From Sepiola atlantica (lineage: Eukaryota > Mollusca > Cephalopoda > Sepiida > Sepiolidae): a stretch of 64,000 nucleotides of DNA. A model generated the notes under the pieces. It was given only the letters and a program-made list of their open reading frames with translations, did not search any database and was not told where the DNA came from. Below, in pieces: positions 39,318-52,524 of the stretch. Where the stretch lies: NCBI GenBank assembly GCA_963556195.1, contig CAUVYP010000244.1, positions 1,364,001 to 1,428,000 of the forward strand, in the 5' to 3' direction. Numbering within the stretch: position 1 is the stretch's first letter; every line of letters begins with the position of its first letter. The position numbers were made by a program, and so were the translations under genes.

Positions 39318-41363
39318 TTAGCGCGTTTTAAAGTTGATATCGCTTTTGTTTATAACTTCCACATTTATTCGAATTGTGCAACGAAACTTTGCAGACAGTC
39401 TCGAATAGGCCTTTTGCACTGGGGTACCAAGTTTCAGAAGTGCAGCTGTTGTACTGCCGGAGATATGTCGATACAAACTGAATACGCAAAACATCAACAA
39501 AATTTAGCGCGTTTTAAAGTTGATATCGCTTTTGTTTATAACTTCCACATTTATTCGAATTGTGCAACGAAACTTTGCAGACAGTCGCGGAGACACATTT
39601 TCTACTGAAGTACCAAGTTTCAGAAGTGCAACTCTTGTACTGCCGGAGATAGGTTGATACAAACTGAATACGCAAAACATCAACAAAATTTAGCGCGTTT
39701 TAAAGTTGATATCGCTTTTGTTTATAACTTCCACATTTATTCGGATTGTGCAACGAAACTTTGCAGACAGTCGCGGAGACACATTTTCTACTGAAGTACT
39801 AAGTTTCAGAAGTGCAGCTCTTGTACTGCCGGAGATATGTCGATACAAACTGAATACGCAAAACATCAACAAAATTTAGCGCGTTTTAAAGTTGATATCG
39901 CTTTTGTTTATAACTTCCACATTTATTCGAATTGGTCAACGAAACTTTGCAGACAGTCGCGGAGACACATTTTCTACTGAAGTACCAAGTTTCAGAAGTG
40001 CAGCTGTTGTACTGCCGGAGATATGTCGATACAAACTGAATACGCAAAACATCAACAAAATTTAGCGCGTTTTAAAGTTGATATCGCTTTTGTTTATAAC
40101 TTCCACATTTATTCGAATTGTGCAACGAAACTTTGCAGACAGTCGCGGAGACACATTTTCTACTTAAGTACCAAGTTTCAGAAGTGCAACTCTTGTACTG
40201 CCGGAGATAGGTCGATACAAACTGAATACGCAAAACATCAACAAAATTTAGCGCGTTTTAAAGTTGATATCGCTTTTGTTTATAACTTCCACATTTATTC
40301 GAATTGGTCAACGAAACTTTGCAGACAGTCGCGGAGACACATTTTCTACTGAAGTACCAAGTTTCAGAAGTGCAGCTCTTGTACTGCCGGAGATATGTCG
40401 ATACAAACTGAATACGCAAAACATCACCAAAATTTAGCGCGTTTTAAAGTTGATATCGCTTTTGTTTATAACTTCCACATTTATTCGAATTGTGCAACGA
40501 AACTTTGCAGACAGTCTCGAATAGGCCTTTTCTACTGAAGTACACAGTTTCAGAAGTGCAGCTCTTTTACTGCCGGAGATATGTCGATACAAACTGAATA
40601 CGCAAAACATCAACAAAATTTAGCGCGTTTTAAAGTTGATATCGCTTTTGTTTATAACTTCCACAGTTATTCGAATTGTGCAACGAAACTTTGCAGACAG
40701 TCTCGAATAGGCCTTTTCTACTGAAGTACGAAGTTTCAGAAGTGCAGCTCTTGTACTGCCGGAGATATGTCGATACAAACTGAATACGCAAAACATCAAC
40801 AAAATTTAGCGCGTTTTAAAGTTGATATCGCTTTTGTTTATAACTTCCACATTTATTCGAATTGTGCCACGAAACTTTGCAGACAGTCGCGGAGCCACAT
40901 TTTCAACTGAAGTACCAAGTTTCAGAAGTGCAGCTCTTGTACTGCCGGAGATATGTCGATACAAACTGAATACGCAAAACATCAACAAAATTTAGCGCGT
41001 TTTAAAGTTGATATCGCTTTTGTTTATAACTTCCACATTTATTCGAATTGTGCAACGAAACTTTGCAGACAGTCGCGGAGACACATTTTCTACTAAAGTA
41101 CCAAGTCTCAGAAGTGCAGCTCTTGTACTGCCGGAGATATGTCGATACAAACTGAATACACAAAATATCAACAAAATTTAGCGCGTTTTAAAGTTGATAT
41201 CGCTTTTGTTTATAACTTCCACATTTATTCGAATTGTGCAACGAAACTTTGCAGACAGTCTCGAATAGGCCTTTTGCACTGAGGTACCAAGTTTCAGAAG
41301 TGCAGCTCTTGTACTGCCGGAGATATGTCGATACAAACTGAATACGCAAAACATCAACAAAAT

Positions 41364-41735
41364 TTAGCGCGTTTTAAAGTTGATATCGCTTTTGTTTATA
41401 ACTTCCACATTTATTCGAATTGTGCAACGAAACTTTGCAGACAGTCGCGGAGACACATTTTCTACTGAAGTACCAAGTTTCAGAAGTGCAACTCTTGTAC
41501 TGCCGGAGATATGTCGATACAAACTGAATACGCAAAACATCAACAAAATTTAGCGCGTTTTAAAGTTGATATCGCTTTTGTTTATAACTTCCACATTTAT
41601 TCGAATTGTGCAACGAAACTTTGCAGACAGTCGCGGAGACACATTTTCTACTGAAGTACCAAGTTTCAGAAGTGCAACTCTTGTACTGCCGGAGATATGT
41701 CGATACAAACTGAATACGCAAAACATCAACAAAAT
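41364..41735. repeat. Tandem duplication of a single V monomer
   Basis: Two V monomers (gtgcaactcttg) stand side by side at 41364 and 41550 and look identical. Elsewhere V occurs singly between T and H. This is a one-monomer unequal exchange and looks very recent. Confidence 0.8.
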
Positions 41736-42107
41736 TTAGCGCGTTTTAAAGTTGATATCGCTTTTGTTTATAACTTCCACATTTATTCGAATTGTGCAAC
41801 GAAACTTTGCAGACAGTCGCGGAGACACATGTTCTACTGAAGTACCAAGTTTCAGAAGTGCAGCTCTTGTACTGCCGGAGATATGTCGATACAAACTGAA
41901 TACGCAAAACATCAACAAAATTTAGCGCGTTTTAAAGTTGATATCGCTTTTGTTTATAACTTCCACATTTATTCGAATTGTGCAACGAAACTTTGCAGAC
42001 AGTCTCGAATAGGCCTTTTCTACTTAAGTAACCAGTTTCAGAAATGCAGCTCTTTTACTGCCGGAGATATGTCGATACAAACTGAATACGCAAAACATCA
42101 ACAAAAT

Positions 42108-42293
42108 TTAGCGCGTTTTAAAGTTGATATCGCTTTTGTTTATAACTTCCACATTTATTCGAATTGTGCAACGAAACTTTGCAGACAGTCTCGAATAGGC
42201 CTTTTCTACTGAAGTACCAAGTTTCAGAAGTGCAGCTCTTGTACTGCCGGAGATATGTCGATACAAACTGAATACGCAAAACATCAACAAAAT
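42108..42293. repeat. Prototype K-type satellite monomer
   Basis: This monomer is near consensus but carries the alternative block tcgaataggcc at 42191-42201, which creates a StuI site (AGGCCT). Outside that block it is almost the same as the N-type prototype. K-type and N-type monomers are interspersed throughout the window in comparable numbers. The order is fixed within each HOR but is not a strict alternation. Confidence 0.9.
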
Positions 42294-44711
42294 TTAGCGC
42301 GTTTTAAAGTTGATATCGCTTTTGTTTATAACTTCCACATTTATTCGAATTGTGCAACGAAACTTTGCAGACAGTCGCGGAGACACATTTTCTACTGAAG
42401 TACAAAGTTTCAGAAGTGCAGCTCTTGTACTGCCGGAGATATGTCGATACAAACTGAATACGCAAAACATCACCAAAATTTAGCGCGTTTTAAAGTTGAT
42501 ATCGCTTTTGTTTATAACTTCCACATTTATTCGAATTGTGCAACGAAATTTTGCAGACAGTCGCGGAGACACATTTTCTACTGAAGTACCAAGTTTCAGA
42601 AGTGCAGCTCTTGTACTGCCGGAGATATGTCGATACAAACTGAATACGCAAAACATCAACAAAATTTAGCGCGTTTTAAAGTTGATATCGCTTTTGTTTA
42701 TAACTTCCACATTTATTCGAATTGGTCAACGAAACTTTGCAGACAGTCGCGGAGACACATTTTCTACTGAAGTACCAAGTTTCAGAAGTGCAGCTCTTGT
42801 ACTGCCGGAGATATGTCGATACAAACTGAATACGCAAAACATCACCAAAATTTAGCGCGTTTTAAAGTTGATATCGCTTTTGTTTATAGCTTCCACATTT
42901 ATTCGAATTGTGCAACGAAACTTTGCAGACAGTCGCGGAGACACATTTTCCACTGAAGTACCAAGTTTCAGAAGTGCAGCTCTTGTACTGCCGGAGATAT
43001 GTCGATACAAACTGAATACGCAAAACATCAACTAAATTAAGCCTGTTTTAAAGTTGATATCGCTTTTGTTTATAACTTCCACATTTATTCGAATTGTGAA
43101 ACGAAACTTTGCAGACAGTCTCGAATAGGCCTTTTCTACTGAAGTACCAAGTTTCAGAAGTGCAGCTCTTGTACTGCCGGAGATATGTCGATACAAACTG
43201 AATACGCAAAACATCAACAAAATTTAGCGCGTTTTAAAGTTGATATCGCTTTAGTTTATAACTTCCACATTTATTCGAATTGGTCAACGAAACTTTGCAG
43301 ACAGTCGCGGAGACACATTTTCTACTGAAGTACCAAGTTTCAGAAGTGCAGCTGTTGTACTGCCGGAGATATGTCGATACAAACTGAATACGCAAAACAT
43401 CAACAAAATTTAGCGCGTTTTAAAGTTGATATCGCTTTTGTTTATAACTTCCACATTTATTCGAATTGTGCAACGAAACTTTGCAGACAGTCGCGGAGAC
43501 ACATTTTCTACTTAAGTACCAAGTTTCAGAAGTGCAACTCTTGTACTGCCGGAGATAGGTCGATACAAACTGAAAACGCAAAACATCAACAAAATTTAGC
43601 GCGTTTTAAAGTTGATATCGCTTTTGTTTATAACTTCCACATTTATTCGAATTGGTCAACGAAACTTTGCAGACAGTCGCGGAGACACATTTTCTACTGA
43701 AGTACCAAGTTTCAGAAGTGCAGCTCTTGTACTGCCGGAGATATGTCGATACAAACTGAATACGCAAAACATCAACAAAATTATGCGCGTTTTAAAGTTG
43801 ATATCGCTTTTGTTTATAACTTCCACATTTATTCGAATTGTGCAACGAAACTTTGCAGACAGTCTCGAATAGGCCTTTTCTACTGAAGTACACAGTTTCA
43901 GAAGTGCAGCTTTTTTACTGCCGGAGATATGTAGATACAAACTGAATACGCAAAACATCAACAAAATTTAGCGCGTTTTAAAGTTGATATCGCTTTTGTT
44001 TATAACTTCCACAGTTATTCGAATTGTGCAACGAAACTTTGCAGACAGTCTCGAATAGGCCTTTTCGACTGAAGTAACCAGTTTCAGAAGTGCAGCTCTT
44101 GTACTGCCGGAGATATGTCGATACAAACTGAATACGCAAAACATCAACAAAATTTAGCGCGTTTTAAAGTTGATATCGCTTTTGTTTATAACTTCCACAT
44201 TTATTCGAATTGTGCAACGAAACTTTGCAGACAGTCGCGGAGACACATGTTCTACTGAAGTACCAAGTTTCAGAAGTGCAGCTCTTGTACTGATGGAGAT
44301 ATGTCGATACAAACTTAATACGCAAAACCTCAACAAAATTTAGCGCGTTTTAAAGTTGATATCGCTTTTGTTTATAACTTCCACATTTATTCGAATTGTG
44401 CAACGAAACTTTGCAGACAGTCGCGGAGACACATTTTCCACTGAAGTACCAAGTTTCAGAAGTGCAGCTCTTGTACTGCCGGAGATATGTCGATACAAAC
44501 TGAATACGCAAAACATCAACTAAATTAAGCCTGTTTTAAAGTTGATATCGCTTTTGTTTATAACTTCCACATTTATTCGAATTGTGAAACGAAACTTTGC
44601 AGACAGTCTCGAATAGGCCTTTTCTACTGAAGTACCAAGTTTCAGAAGTGCAACTCTTGTACTGCCGGAGATAGGTCGATACAAACTGAATACGCAAAAC
44701 ATCAACAAAAT

Positions 44712-47687
44712 TTAGCGCGTTTTAAAGTTGATATCGCTTTTGTTTATAACTTCCACATTTATTCGAATTGTGCCACGAAACTTTGCAGACAGTCGCGGAG
44801 CCACATTTTCATCTGAAGTACCAAGTTTCAGAAGTGCAGCTCTTGTACTGCCGGAGATATGTCGATACAAACTGAATACGCAAAACATCAACAAAATTTA
44901 GCGCGTTTTAAAGTTGATATCGCTTTTGTTTATAACTTCCACATTTATTCGAATTGTGCAACGAAACTTTGCAGACAGTCGCGGAGACACATTTTCTACA
45001 AAAGTACCAAGTCTCAGAAGTGCAGCTCTTGTACTGCCGGAGATATGTCGATACAAACTGAATACACAAAATATCAACAAAATTTAGCGCGTTTTAAAGT
45101 TGATATCGCTTTTGTTTATAACTTCCACATTTATTCGAATTGTGCAACGAAACTTTGCAGACAGTCTCGAATAGGCCTTTTGCACTGAGGTACCAAGTTT
45201 CAGAAGTGCAGCTGTTGTACTTCCGGAGATATGTCGATACAAACTGAATACGCAAAACATCAACAAAATTTAGCGCGTTTTAAAGTTGATATCGCTTTTG
45301 TTTATAACTTCCACATTTATTCGAAGTGTGCCACGAAACTTTGCAGACAGTCGCGGAGACACATTTTCTACTGAAGTACCAAGTTTCAGAAGTGCAACTC
45401 TTGTACTGCCGGAGATATGTCGATACAAACTGAATACGCAAAACATCAACAAAATTTAGCGCGTTTTAAAGTTGATATAGCTTTTGTTTATAACTTCCAC
45501 ATTTATTCGAATTGTGCAACGAAACTTTGCAGACAGTCGCGGAGACACATGTTCTACTGAAGTACCAAGTTTCAGAAGTGCAGCTCTTGTACTGCCGGAG
45601 ATATGTCGATACAAACTGAATACGCAAAACATCAACAAAATTTAGCGCGTTTTAAAGTTGATATCGCTTTTGTTTATAACTTCCACATTTATTCGAATTG
45701 TGCAACGAAACTTTGCAGACAGTCTCGAATAGGCCTTTTCTACTGAAGTAACCAGTTTCAGAAATGCAGCTCTTTTACTGCCGGAGATATGTCGATACAA
45801 ACTGAATACGCAAAACATCAACAAAATTTAGCGCGTTTTAAAGTTGATATCGCTTTTGTTTATAACTTCCACATTTATTCGAATTGTGCAACGAAACTTT
45901 GCAGACAGTCTCGAATAGGCCTTTTCTACTGAAGTACCAAGTTTCAGAAGTGCAGCTCTTGTACTGCCGGAGATATGTCGATACAAACTGAATACGCAAA
46001 ACATCAACAAAATTTAGCGCGTTTTAAAGTTGATATCGCTTTTGTTTATAACTTCCACATTTATTCGAATTGTGCCACGAAACTTTGCAGACAGTCGCGG
46101 AGACACATTTTCTACTGAAGTACAAAGTTTCAGAAGTGCAGCTCTTGTACTGCCGGAGATATGTCGATACAAACTGAATACGCAAAACATCAACAAAATT
46201 TAGCGCGTTTTAAAGTTGATATCGCTTTTGTTTATAACTTCCACATTTATTCGAATTGGTCAACGAAACTTTGCAGACAGTCGCGGAGACACATTTTCTA
46301 CTGAAGTACCAAGTTTCAGAAGTGCAGCTGTTGTACTGCCGGAGATATGTCGATACAAACTGAATACGCAACACATCAACAAAATTTAGCGCGTTTCAAA
46401 GTTGATATCGCTTTTGTTTATAACTTCCACATTTATTCGAATTGTGCAACGAAACTTTGCAGACAGTCGCGGAGACACATTTTCTACTGAAGTACCAAGT
46501 TTCAGAAGTGCAACTCTTGTACTGCCGGAGATAGGTCGATACAAACTGAATACGCAAAACATCAACAAAATTTAGCGCGTTTTAAAGTTGATATCGCTTT
46601 TGTTTATAACTTCCACATTTATTCGAATTGGTAAACGAAACTTTGCAGACAGTCGCGGAGACACATTTTCTACTGAAGTACCAAGTTTCAGAAGTGCAGC
46701 TCTTGTACTGCCGGAGATATGTCGATACAAACTGAATACGCAAAACATCACCAAAATTTAGCGCGTTTTAAAGTTGATATCGCTTTTGTTTATAACTTCC
46801 ACATTTATTCGAATTGTGCAACGAAACTTTGCAGACAGTCTCGAATAGGCCTTTTCTACTGAAGTACACAGTTTCAGAAGTGCAGCTCTTTTACTGCCGG
46901 AGATATGTAGATACAAACTGAATACGCAAAACATCAACAAAATTTAGCGCGTTTTAAAGTTGATATCGCTTTTGTTTATAACTTCCACAGTTATTAGAAT
47001 TGTGCAACGAAACTTTGCAGACAGTCTCGAATAGGCCTTTTCTACTGAAGTAACCAGTTTCAGAAGTGCAGCTCTTGTACTGCCGGAGATATGTCGATAC
47101 AAACTGAATACGCAAAACATCAACAAAATTTAGCGCGTTTTAAAGTTGATATCGCTTTTGTTTATAACTTCCACATTTATTCGAATTGTGCAACGAAACT
47201 TTGCAGACAGTCGCGGAGACACATGTTCTACTGAAGTACCAAGTTTCAGAAGTGCAGCTCTTGTACTGATGGAGATATGTCGATACAAACTTAATACGCA
47301 AAACATCAACAAAATTTAGCGCGTTTTAAAGTTGATATCGCTTTTGTTTATAACTTCCACATTTATTTGAATTGTGCAACGAAACTTTGCAGACAGTCGC
47401 GGAGACACATTTTCCACTGAAGTACCAAGTTTCAGAAGTGCAGCTCTTGTACTGCCGGAGATATGTCGATACAAACTCAATACGCAAAACATCAACTTAA
47501 TTAAGCCTGTTTTAAAGTTGATATCGCTTTTGTTTATAACTTCCACATTTATTCGAATTGTGAAACGAAACTTTGCAGACAGTCTCGAATAGGCCTTTTC
47601 TACTGAAGTACCAAGTTTCAGAAGTGCAGCTCTTGTACTGCCGGAGATAGGTCGATACAAACTGAATACGCAAAACATCAACAAAAT
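44712..47687. repeat. 16-mer HOR (2,976 bp): A L T V H + six monomers + C R I N P
   Basis: The ten-monomer cycle has been opened between H and C and holds six extra monomers: gtaacc/gaaatgcag K-type (F), plain K (G), gtacaaag N-type (Q), W, an N-type with gtgcaactc and gataggtcg (X), and attggtaaacg (Y). A carries ttttcatctg and L carries ctacaaaag, regional markers of this domain. Confidence 0.85.
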
Positions 47688-49733
47688 TTAGCGCGTTTTA
47701 AAGTTGATATCGCTTTTGTTTATAACTTCCACATTTATTCGAATTGTGCCACGAAACTTTGCAGACAGTCGCGGAGCCACATTTTCATCTGAAGTACCAA
47801 GTTTCAGAAGTGCAGCTCTTGTACTGCCGGAGATATGTCGATACAAACTGAATACGCAAAACATCAACAAAATTTAGCGCGTTTTAAAGTTGATATCGCT
47901 TTTGTTTATAACTTCCACATTTATTCGAATTGTGCAACGAAACTTTGCAGACAGTCGCGGAGACACATTTTCTACAAAAGTACCAAGTCTCAGAAGTGCA
48001 GCTCTTGTACTGCCGGAGATATGTCGATACAAACTGAATACACAAAATATCAACAAAATTTAGCGCGTTTTAAAGTTGATATCGCTTTTGTTTATAACTT
48101 CCACATTTATTCGAATTGTGCAACGAAACTTTGCAGACAGTCTCGAATAGGCCTTTTGCACTGAGGTACCAAGTTTCAGAAGTGCAGCTGTTGTACTTCC
48201 GGAGATATGTCGATACAAACTGAATACGCAAAACATCAACAAAATTTAGCGCGTTTTAAAGTTGATATCGCTTTTGTTTATAACTTCCACATTTATTCGA
48301 ATTGGTCAACGAAACTTTGCAGACAGTCGCGGAGACACATTTTCTACTGAAGTACCAAGTTTCAGAAGTGCAGCTGTTGTACTGCCGGAGATATGTCGAT
48401 ACAAACTGAATACGCAAAACATCAACAAAATTTAGCGCGTTTTAAAGTTGATATCGCTTTTGTTTATAACTTCCACATTTATTCGAATTGTGCAACGAAA
48501 CTTTGCAGACAGTCGCGGAGACACATTTTCTACTGAAGTACCAAGTTTCAGAAGTGCAACTCTTGTACTGCCGGAGATAGGTCGATACAAACTGAATACG
48601 CAAAACATCAACAAAATTTAGCGCGTTTTAAAGTTGATATCGCTTTTGTTTATAACTTCCACATTTATTCGAATTGGTAAACGAAACTTTGCAGACAGTC
48701 GCGGAGACACATTTTCTACTGAAGTACCAAGTTTCAGAAGTGCAGCTCTTGTACTGCCGGAGATATGTCGATACAAACTGAATACGCAAAACATCACCAA
48801 AATTTAGCGCGTTTTAAAGTTGATATCGCTTTTGTTTATAACTTCCACATTTATTCGAATTGTGCAACGAAACTTTGCAGACAGTCTCGAATAGGCCTTT
48901 TCTACTGAAGTACACAGTTTCAGAAGTGCAGCTCTTTTACTGCCGGAGATATGTAGATACAAACTGAATACGCAAAACATCAACAAAATTTAGCGCGTTT
49001 TAAAGTTGATATCGCTTTTGTTTATAACTTCCACAGTTATTAGAATTGTGCAACGAAACTTTGCAGACAGTCTCGAATAGGCCTTTTCTACTGAAGTAAC
49101 CAGTTTCAGAAGTGCAGCTCTTGTACTGCCGGAGATATGTCGATACAAACTGAATACGCAAAACATCAACAAAATTTAGCGCGTTTTAAAGTTGATATCG
49201 CTTTTGTTTATAACTTCCACATTTATTCGAATTGTGCAACGAAACTTTGCAGACAGTCGCGGAGACACATGTTCTACTGAAGTACCAAGTTTCAGAAGTG
49301 CAGCTCTTGTACTGATGGAGATATGTCGATACAAACTTAATACGCAAAACATCAACAAAATTTAGCGCGTTTTAAAGTTGATATCGCTTTTGTTTATAAC
49401 TTCCACATTTATTTGAATTGTGCAACGAAACTTTGCAGACAGTCGCGGAGACACATTTTCCACTGAAGTACCAAGTTTCAGAAGTGCAGCTCTTGTACTG
49501 CCGGAGATATGTCGATACAAACTCAATACGCAAAACATCAACTAAATTAAGCCTGTTTTAAAGTTGATATCGCTTTTGTTTATAACTTCCACATTTATTC
49601 GAATTGTGAAACGAAACTTTGCAGACAGTCTCGAATAGGCCTTTTCTACTGAAGTACCAAGTTTCAGAAGTGCAGCTCTTGTACTGCCGGAGATAGGTCG
49701 ATACAAACTGAATACGCAAAACATCAACAAAAT
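47688..49733. repeat. 11-mer HOR (2,046 bp): A L T W X Y C R I N P
   Basis: This is the 16-mer with V, H, F, G and Q removed, a clean five-monomer (930-bp) loss between T and W. The remaining monomers keep the same private changes (ttattagaattg in R, tatttgaattg in N, tgtagatac in C). Confidence 0.85.
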
Positions 49734-50291
49734 TTAGCGCGTTTTAAAGTTGATATCGCTTTTGTTTATAACTTCCACATTTATTCGAATTGTGCCACGA
49801 AACTTTGCAGACAGTCGCGGAGCCACATTTTCATCTGAAGTACCAAGTTTCAGAAGTGCAGCTCTTGTACTGCCGGAGATATGTCGATACAAACTGAATA
49901 CGCAAAACATCAACAAAATTTAGCGCGTTTTAAAGTTGATATCGCTTTTGTTTATAACTTCCACATTTATTCGAATTGTGCAACGAAACTTTGCAGACAG
50001 TCGCGGAGACACATTTTCTACAAAAGTACCAAGTCTCAGAAGTGCAGCTCTTGTACTGCCGGAGATATGTCGATACAAACTGAATACACAAAATATCAAC
50101 AAAATTTAGCGCGTTTTAAAGTTGATATCGCTTTTGTTTATAACTTCCACATTTATTCGAATTGTGCAACGAAACTTTGCAGACAGTCTCGAATAGGCCT
50201 TTTGCACTGAGGTACCAAGTTTCAGAAGTGCAGCTGTTGTACTTCCGGAGATATGTCGATACAAACTGAATACGCAAAACATCAACAAAAT

Positions 50292-50477
50292 TTAGCGCGT
50301 TTTAAAGTTGATATCGCTTTTGTTTATAACTTCCACATTTATTCGAATTGTGCCACGAAACTTTGCAGACAGTCGCGGAGACACATGTTCTACTGAAGTA
50401 CCAAGTTTCAGAAGTGCAGCTCTTGTACTGCCGGAGATATGTCGATACAAACTGAATACGCAAAACATCAACAAAAT
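50292..50477. repeat. Fusion monomer V/H
   Basis: The left part has gtgccacg, as in the V monomer at 45270. The right part has the H markers acatgttct and gtgcagctcttg. It replaces the pair V, H and so turns a 16-mer into a 15-mer. Descendants are at 53083, 55873 and 58664. Confidence 0.75.
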
Positions 50478-51127
50478 TTAGCGCGTTTTAAAGTTGATAT
50501 CGCTTTTGTTTATAACTTCCACATTTATTCGAATTGTGCAACGAAACTTTGCAGACAGTCTCGAATAGGCCTTTTCTACTGAAGTAACCAGTTTCAGAAA
50601 TGCAGCTCTTTTACTGCCGGAGATATGTCGATACAAACTGAATACGCAAAACATCAACAAAATTTAGCGCGTTTTAAAGTTGATATCGCTTTTGTTTATA
50701 ACTTCCACATTTATTCGAATTGTGCAACGAAACTTTGCAGACAGTCTCGAATAGGCCTTTTCTACTGAAGTACCAAGTTTCAGAAGTGCAGCTCTTGTAC
50801 TGCCGGAGATATGTCGATACAAACTGAATACGCAAAACATCAACAAAATTTAGCGCGTTTTAAAGTTGATATCGCTTTTGTTTATAACTTCCACATTTAT
50901 TCGAATTGTGCAACGAAACTTTGCAGACAGTCGCGGAGACACATTTTCTACTGAAGTACAAAGTTTCAGAAGTGCAGCTCTTGTACTGCCGGAGATATGT
51001 CGATACAAACTGAATACGCAAAACATCACCAAAATTTAGCGCGTTTTAAAGTTGATATCGCTTTTGTTTATAACTTCCACATTTATTCGAATTGTGCAAC
51101 GAAACTTTGCAGACAGTCTCGAATAGG

Positions 51128-51137
51128 CCCTTTCCCA
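51128..51137. other. 1-bp insertion, lineage marker 3
   Basis: The sequence reads ggccctttcccactg, where the related form is ggccttttccactg. The same change occurs near 56709, 59500 and 60989, always in the Z monomer. Confidence 0.9.
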
Positions 51138-52524
51138 CTGAGGTACCAAGTTTCAGAAGTGCAGCTGTTGTACTGCCAAAGATATGTCGATACAAACTGA
51201 ATACGCAAAACATCAACAAGATTTAGCGCGTTTTAAAGTTGATATCGCTTTTGTTTATAACTTCCACATTTATTCGAATTGTGCCACGAAACTTTGCAGA
51301 CAGTCGCGGAGCCACATTTTCTACTGAAGTACCAAGTTTCAGAAGTGCAGCTCTTGTACTGCCGGAGATATGTCGATACAAACTGAATACGCAAAACATC
51401 AACAAAATTTAGCGCGTTTTAAAGTTGATATCGCTTTTGTTTATAACTTCCACATTTATTCGAATTGGTCAACGAAACTTTGCAGACAGTCGCGGTGACA
51501 CATTTTCTACTGAAGTACCAAGTTTCAGAAGTGCAGCTCTTGTACTGCCGGAGATATGTCGATACAAACTGAATACGCAAAACATCACCAAAATTTAGCG
51601 CGTTTTAAAGTTGATATCGCTTTTGTTTATAACTTCCACATTTATTCGAATTGTGCAACGAAACTTTGCAGACAGTCTCGAATAGGCCTTTTCTACTTAA
51701 GTACACAGTTTCAGAAGTGCAGCTCTTTTACTGCCGGAGATATGTCGATACAAACTGAATACGCAAAACATCAACAAAATTTAGCGCGTTTTAAAGTTGA
51801 TATCGCTTTTGTTTATAACTTCCACAGTTATTCGAATTGTGCAACGAAATTTTGCAGACAGTCTCGAATAGGCCTTTTCTACTGAAGTACGAAGTTTCAG
51901 AAGTGCAGCTCTTGTACTGCCGGAGATATGTCGATACAAACTGAATACGCAAAACATCAACAAAATTTAGCGCGTTTTAAAGTTGATATCGCTTTTGTTT
52001 ATAACTTCCACATTTATTCGAATTGTGCAACGAAACTTTGCAGACAGTCGCGGAGACACATGTCCTACTGTAGTACCAAGTTTCAGAAGTGCAGCTCTTG
52101 TACTGATGGAGATATGTCGATACAAACTGAATACGCAAAACATCAACAAAATTTAGCGCGTTTTAAAGTTGATATCGCTTTTGTTTATAACTTCCACATT
52201 TATTCGAATTGTGCAACGAAACTTTGCAGACAGTCGCGGAGACACATTTTCCACTGAAGTACCAAGTTTCAGAAGTGCAGCTCTTGTACTGCCGGAGATA
52301 TGTCGATACAAACTGAATACGCAAAACATCAACTAAATTTAGCGCGTTTTAAAGTTGATATCGCTTTTGTTTATAACTTCCACATTTATTCGGATTTTGA
52401 AACAAAACTTTGCAGACAGTCTCGAATAGGCCTTTTCTACTGAAGTACCAAGTTTCAGAAGTGCAGCTCTTGTACTGCCGGAGATAGGTCGATACAAACT
52501 GAATACGCAAAACATCAACAAAAT

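Larger units (their letters stand above)
35969..40805. repeat. Dispersed block duplication, copy B (about 4.84 kb)
   Basis: This is the second copy of 15134-19784, one monomer longer. It includes a C-R-I-N-P core at 36900-37829, so the block duplicated as a whole. Differences from copy A include tttgaaagttg at 37280, gttacagaag at 36641 and the rearranged monomers at 38946-39317. After 40805 the sequence passes to A, where copy A continues to I. Confidence 0.87.
40806..43781. repeat. Transitional monomers between HOR domains
   Basis: Sixteen monomers: A L T-like V V H, a gtaacc K-type with tctacttaag and gaaatgcag, a plain K, a gtacaaag N-type, then W-like, N, P and further W-like monomers. 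The P at 43038 has taagcctg but a normal gatatgtcg. The single-base change gtttatagctt is at 42889. Confidence 0.72.
49734..52524. repeat. 15-mer HOR, form alpha, copy 1 (2,791 bp)
   Basis: The order is A L T, V/H fusion, F G Q, insertion-bearing K-type (Z), second A-like, W, C with tctacttaag, R, then variant I (tcctactgtag), N and P. The extra base lies in Z near 51130. The P here begins tttagcgcg, not taagcctg. Confidence 0.86.
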
